In this document: positions 4,536 through 5,234 of the stretch, piece by piece
Numbering within the stretch: the stretch's first letter is position 1
Layout: every line of letters begins with the position of its first letter
Assembly (NCBI GenBank): GCA_016296565.1
Contig: JAEDJB010000124.1
Coordinates: forward strand, 1-5,234
Length of the DNA: 5,234 nucleotides
Direction: 5' to 3'
DNA from: Oscillospiraceae bacterium
GTDB taxonomy: Bacteria > Bacillota > Clostridia > Oscillospirales > Oscillospiraceae
The notes under the pieces: model-generated
The model's input: only the letters and a program-made list of their open reading frames with translations
Databases searched by the model: none
What the model was told of the DNA's origin: nothing
Program-made: the position numbers and the translations under genes

Positions 4536-5234
4536 TCATACCTCCCCGCTCACTACCAAATTCACCCCCAACCCAAAGGGATCTACCGCTGCTACATCCC
4601 CGGGCACCAGGGCCCCTTCCGGCACTTGGAGATGACGCAAGATCTTCATACACGCCAATAGCCGTTCTTTCGGTACCCCAGCGGCAGTCTTCACAGGTAC
4701 TAACCTCCCATCCCGCCCTTTCAGCGTGGTGGTTAGAACACGCTTAGGTGCCACGGACTCCTGCCGGGCATACGCCGCCCCCTTGGGGCATCCGTTGCCC
4801 GTGACCCTGCCGTCGGATGCCAATTGGATGCGGCAGCCCTTGGGGCAGAGGATGCAGGTGATGGTTCCAGGCTGGGGCAGGCCCTTGGCCATGGCGTTGG
4901 AGGTCTCCGGGGGCATGGGCTCCAAGGAACGGTCCAGGAGGAAGGCAGCGGCGTTCCGTCCGGCAGTCAACCCCTGGACGGTGACGAAGTCGGCCAGATC
5001 CAGTACCTTTCGGCTGTTGCCGCAGGCGAAGATGCCGGGGATCGAGGTCTGGAGATACTCGTCGGTGACCGCCCCGTTGGTTTTGGGGTCAAGGGTTACC
5101 CCGGCCTGGGCGGCTACCTCGTTTTCAGGGATGAGTCCCACGGACAGGAGAAGAGTGTCGCAGGCCACCACCCGCTGGCTGCCGGGGATGGGCTGTCCGG
5201 CTTCGTCCAGCTGGCTCAGCTCCACCCCTTCCAG
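4536..5234 (-). CDS. FAD-dependent oxidoreductase fused to C-terminal DUF1667 domain (5' end outside window)
   Basis: The frame is open to the window edge, so 232 C-terminal residues are seen and the true start lies beyond 5234. The GTG at 5225-5223 is not the start. Residues 1-105 of the visible part are the end of a flavoprotein of the pyridine nucleotide-disulphide oxidoreductase type: ACDTLLLSVGLIPENE, then GIFACGN (67-73) and DLADFVTVQGLTAGRNAAAF, the usual FAD-contacting C-terminal strand-loop. From about residue 123 a DUF1667 domain follows with C127-x2-C130-x3-C134 and C149 in GNGCPKG, a plausible four-cysteine Fe-S or metal site. Relatives encoded beside glycerol kinase and GlpA-like genes suggest electron transfer in anaerobic glycerol-3-phosphate oxidation, by inference. 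In many Firmicutes the two parts are separate genes. Here no stop separates them, and the internal ATG at 4892-4890 has only a poorly spaced GGAG. Composition is GC-rich, like most of the window. Confidence 0.88.
   Translation of the reverse strand: MEGVELSQLDEAGQPIPGSQRVVACDTLLLSVGLIPENEVAAQAGVTLDPKTNGAVTDEYLQTSIPGIFACGNSRKVLDLADFVTVQGLTAGRNAAAFLLDRSLEPMPPETSNAMAKGLPQPGTITCILCPKGCRIQLASDGRVTGNGCPKGAAYARQESVAPKRVLTTTLKGRDGRLVPVKTAAGVPKERLLACMKILRHLQVPEGALVPGDVAAVDPFGLGVNLVVSGEV

Noticed and set aside
4890..4892. ATG (M115 of the visible part) as the start of a separate DUF1667 gene
   Set aside because: The oxidoreductase frame continues through without a stop, and the nearest GGAG on the minus strand is about 12 bases away, too far for a good site.

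Overview
The window looks like chromosomal DNA of an anaerobic, gut-type Firmicute, most likely Oscillospiraceae (a Flavonifractor, Oscillibacter or Lawsonibacter relative). This is inferred from three things: most genes are GC-rich (about 60% G+C in a sampled line of the first transporter gene), Gram-positive-style ribosome binding sites are strong, and the C-terminal SLH repeats carry the TRAQ-type ending. No rRNA or other lineage marker is present, so the assignment is tentative. I saw no tRNA, CRISPR array or intact mobile element.

Layout. Positions 1-45 are the last codons of an upstream gene, whose stop codon directly abuts a cation diffusion facilitator (CDF) transporter (46-1179). Its metal-site residues (N53, D57, D161, D165) suggest Mn2+ export, and its cytoplasmic region appears to contain two copies of the CDF C-terminal domain. 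A small protein of unknown function follows (1197-1601), probably in the same operon. The operon ends at a very strong, symmetric intrinsic terminator (1605-1639).

Positions 1640-2144 hold no convincing intact gene. There is one doubtful 82-codon reading frame (1744-1992), possibly gene debris, then a second hairpin terminator (2019-2058). That hairpin probably also ends the minus-strand gene to its right.

Two divergently transcribed genes for exported proteins come next. On the minus strand (2145-3305) lies a secreted papain-like cysteine protease with a signal peptide, a C10-like propeptide and a probable C229/H333/D358 triad. It is clearly more AT-rich than the rest of the window. On the plus strand (3530-4420) lies a lipoprotein with three SLH domains, predicted to be held at the cell surface both by lipid and by cell-wall polymer. 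Their shared 224-bp intergenic region carries two plausible back-to-back extended -10 promoters.

The window ends with the C-terminal part of a minus-strand FAD-dependent oxidoreductase (4536-5234, running off the edge), fused in frame to a four-cysteine DUF1667 domain. In many Firmicutes these two parts are separate neighbouring genes linked to glycerol/glycerol-3-phosphate metabolism. A 15-bp hairpin (4501-4533) separates it from the convergent SLH gene.

How the parts relate: the first two genes probably form a metal-homeostasis operon, and the protease/SLH-lipoprotein pair may form a cell-surface module. The terminal redox gene looks like a separate metabolic unit. No clearly new multi-gene system is visible. 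The points most worth checking are the protease/SLH pair, the oxidoreductase-DUF1667 fusion and the duplicated CDF cytoplasmic domain.
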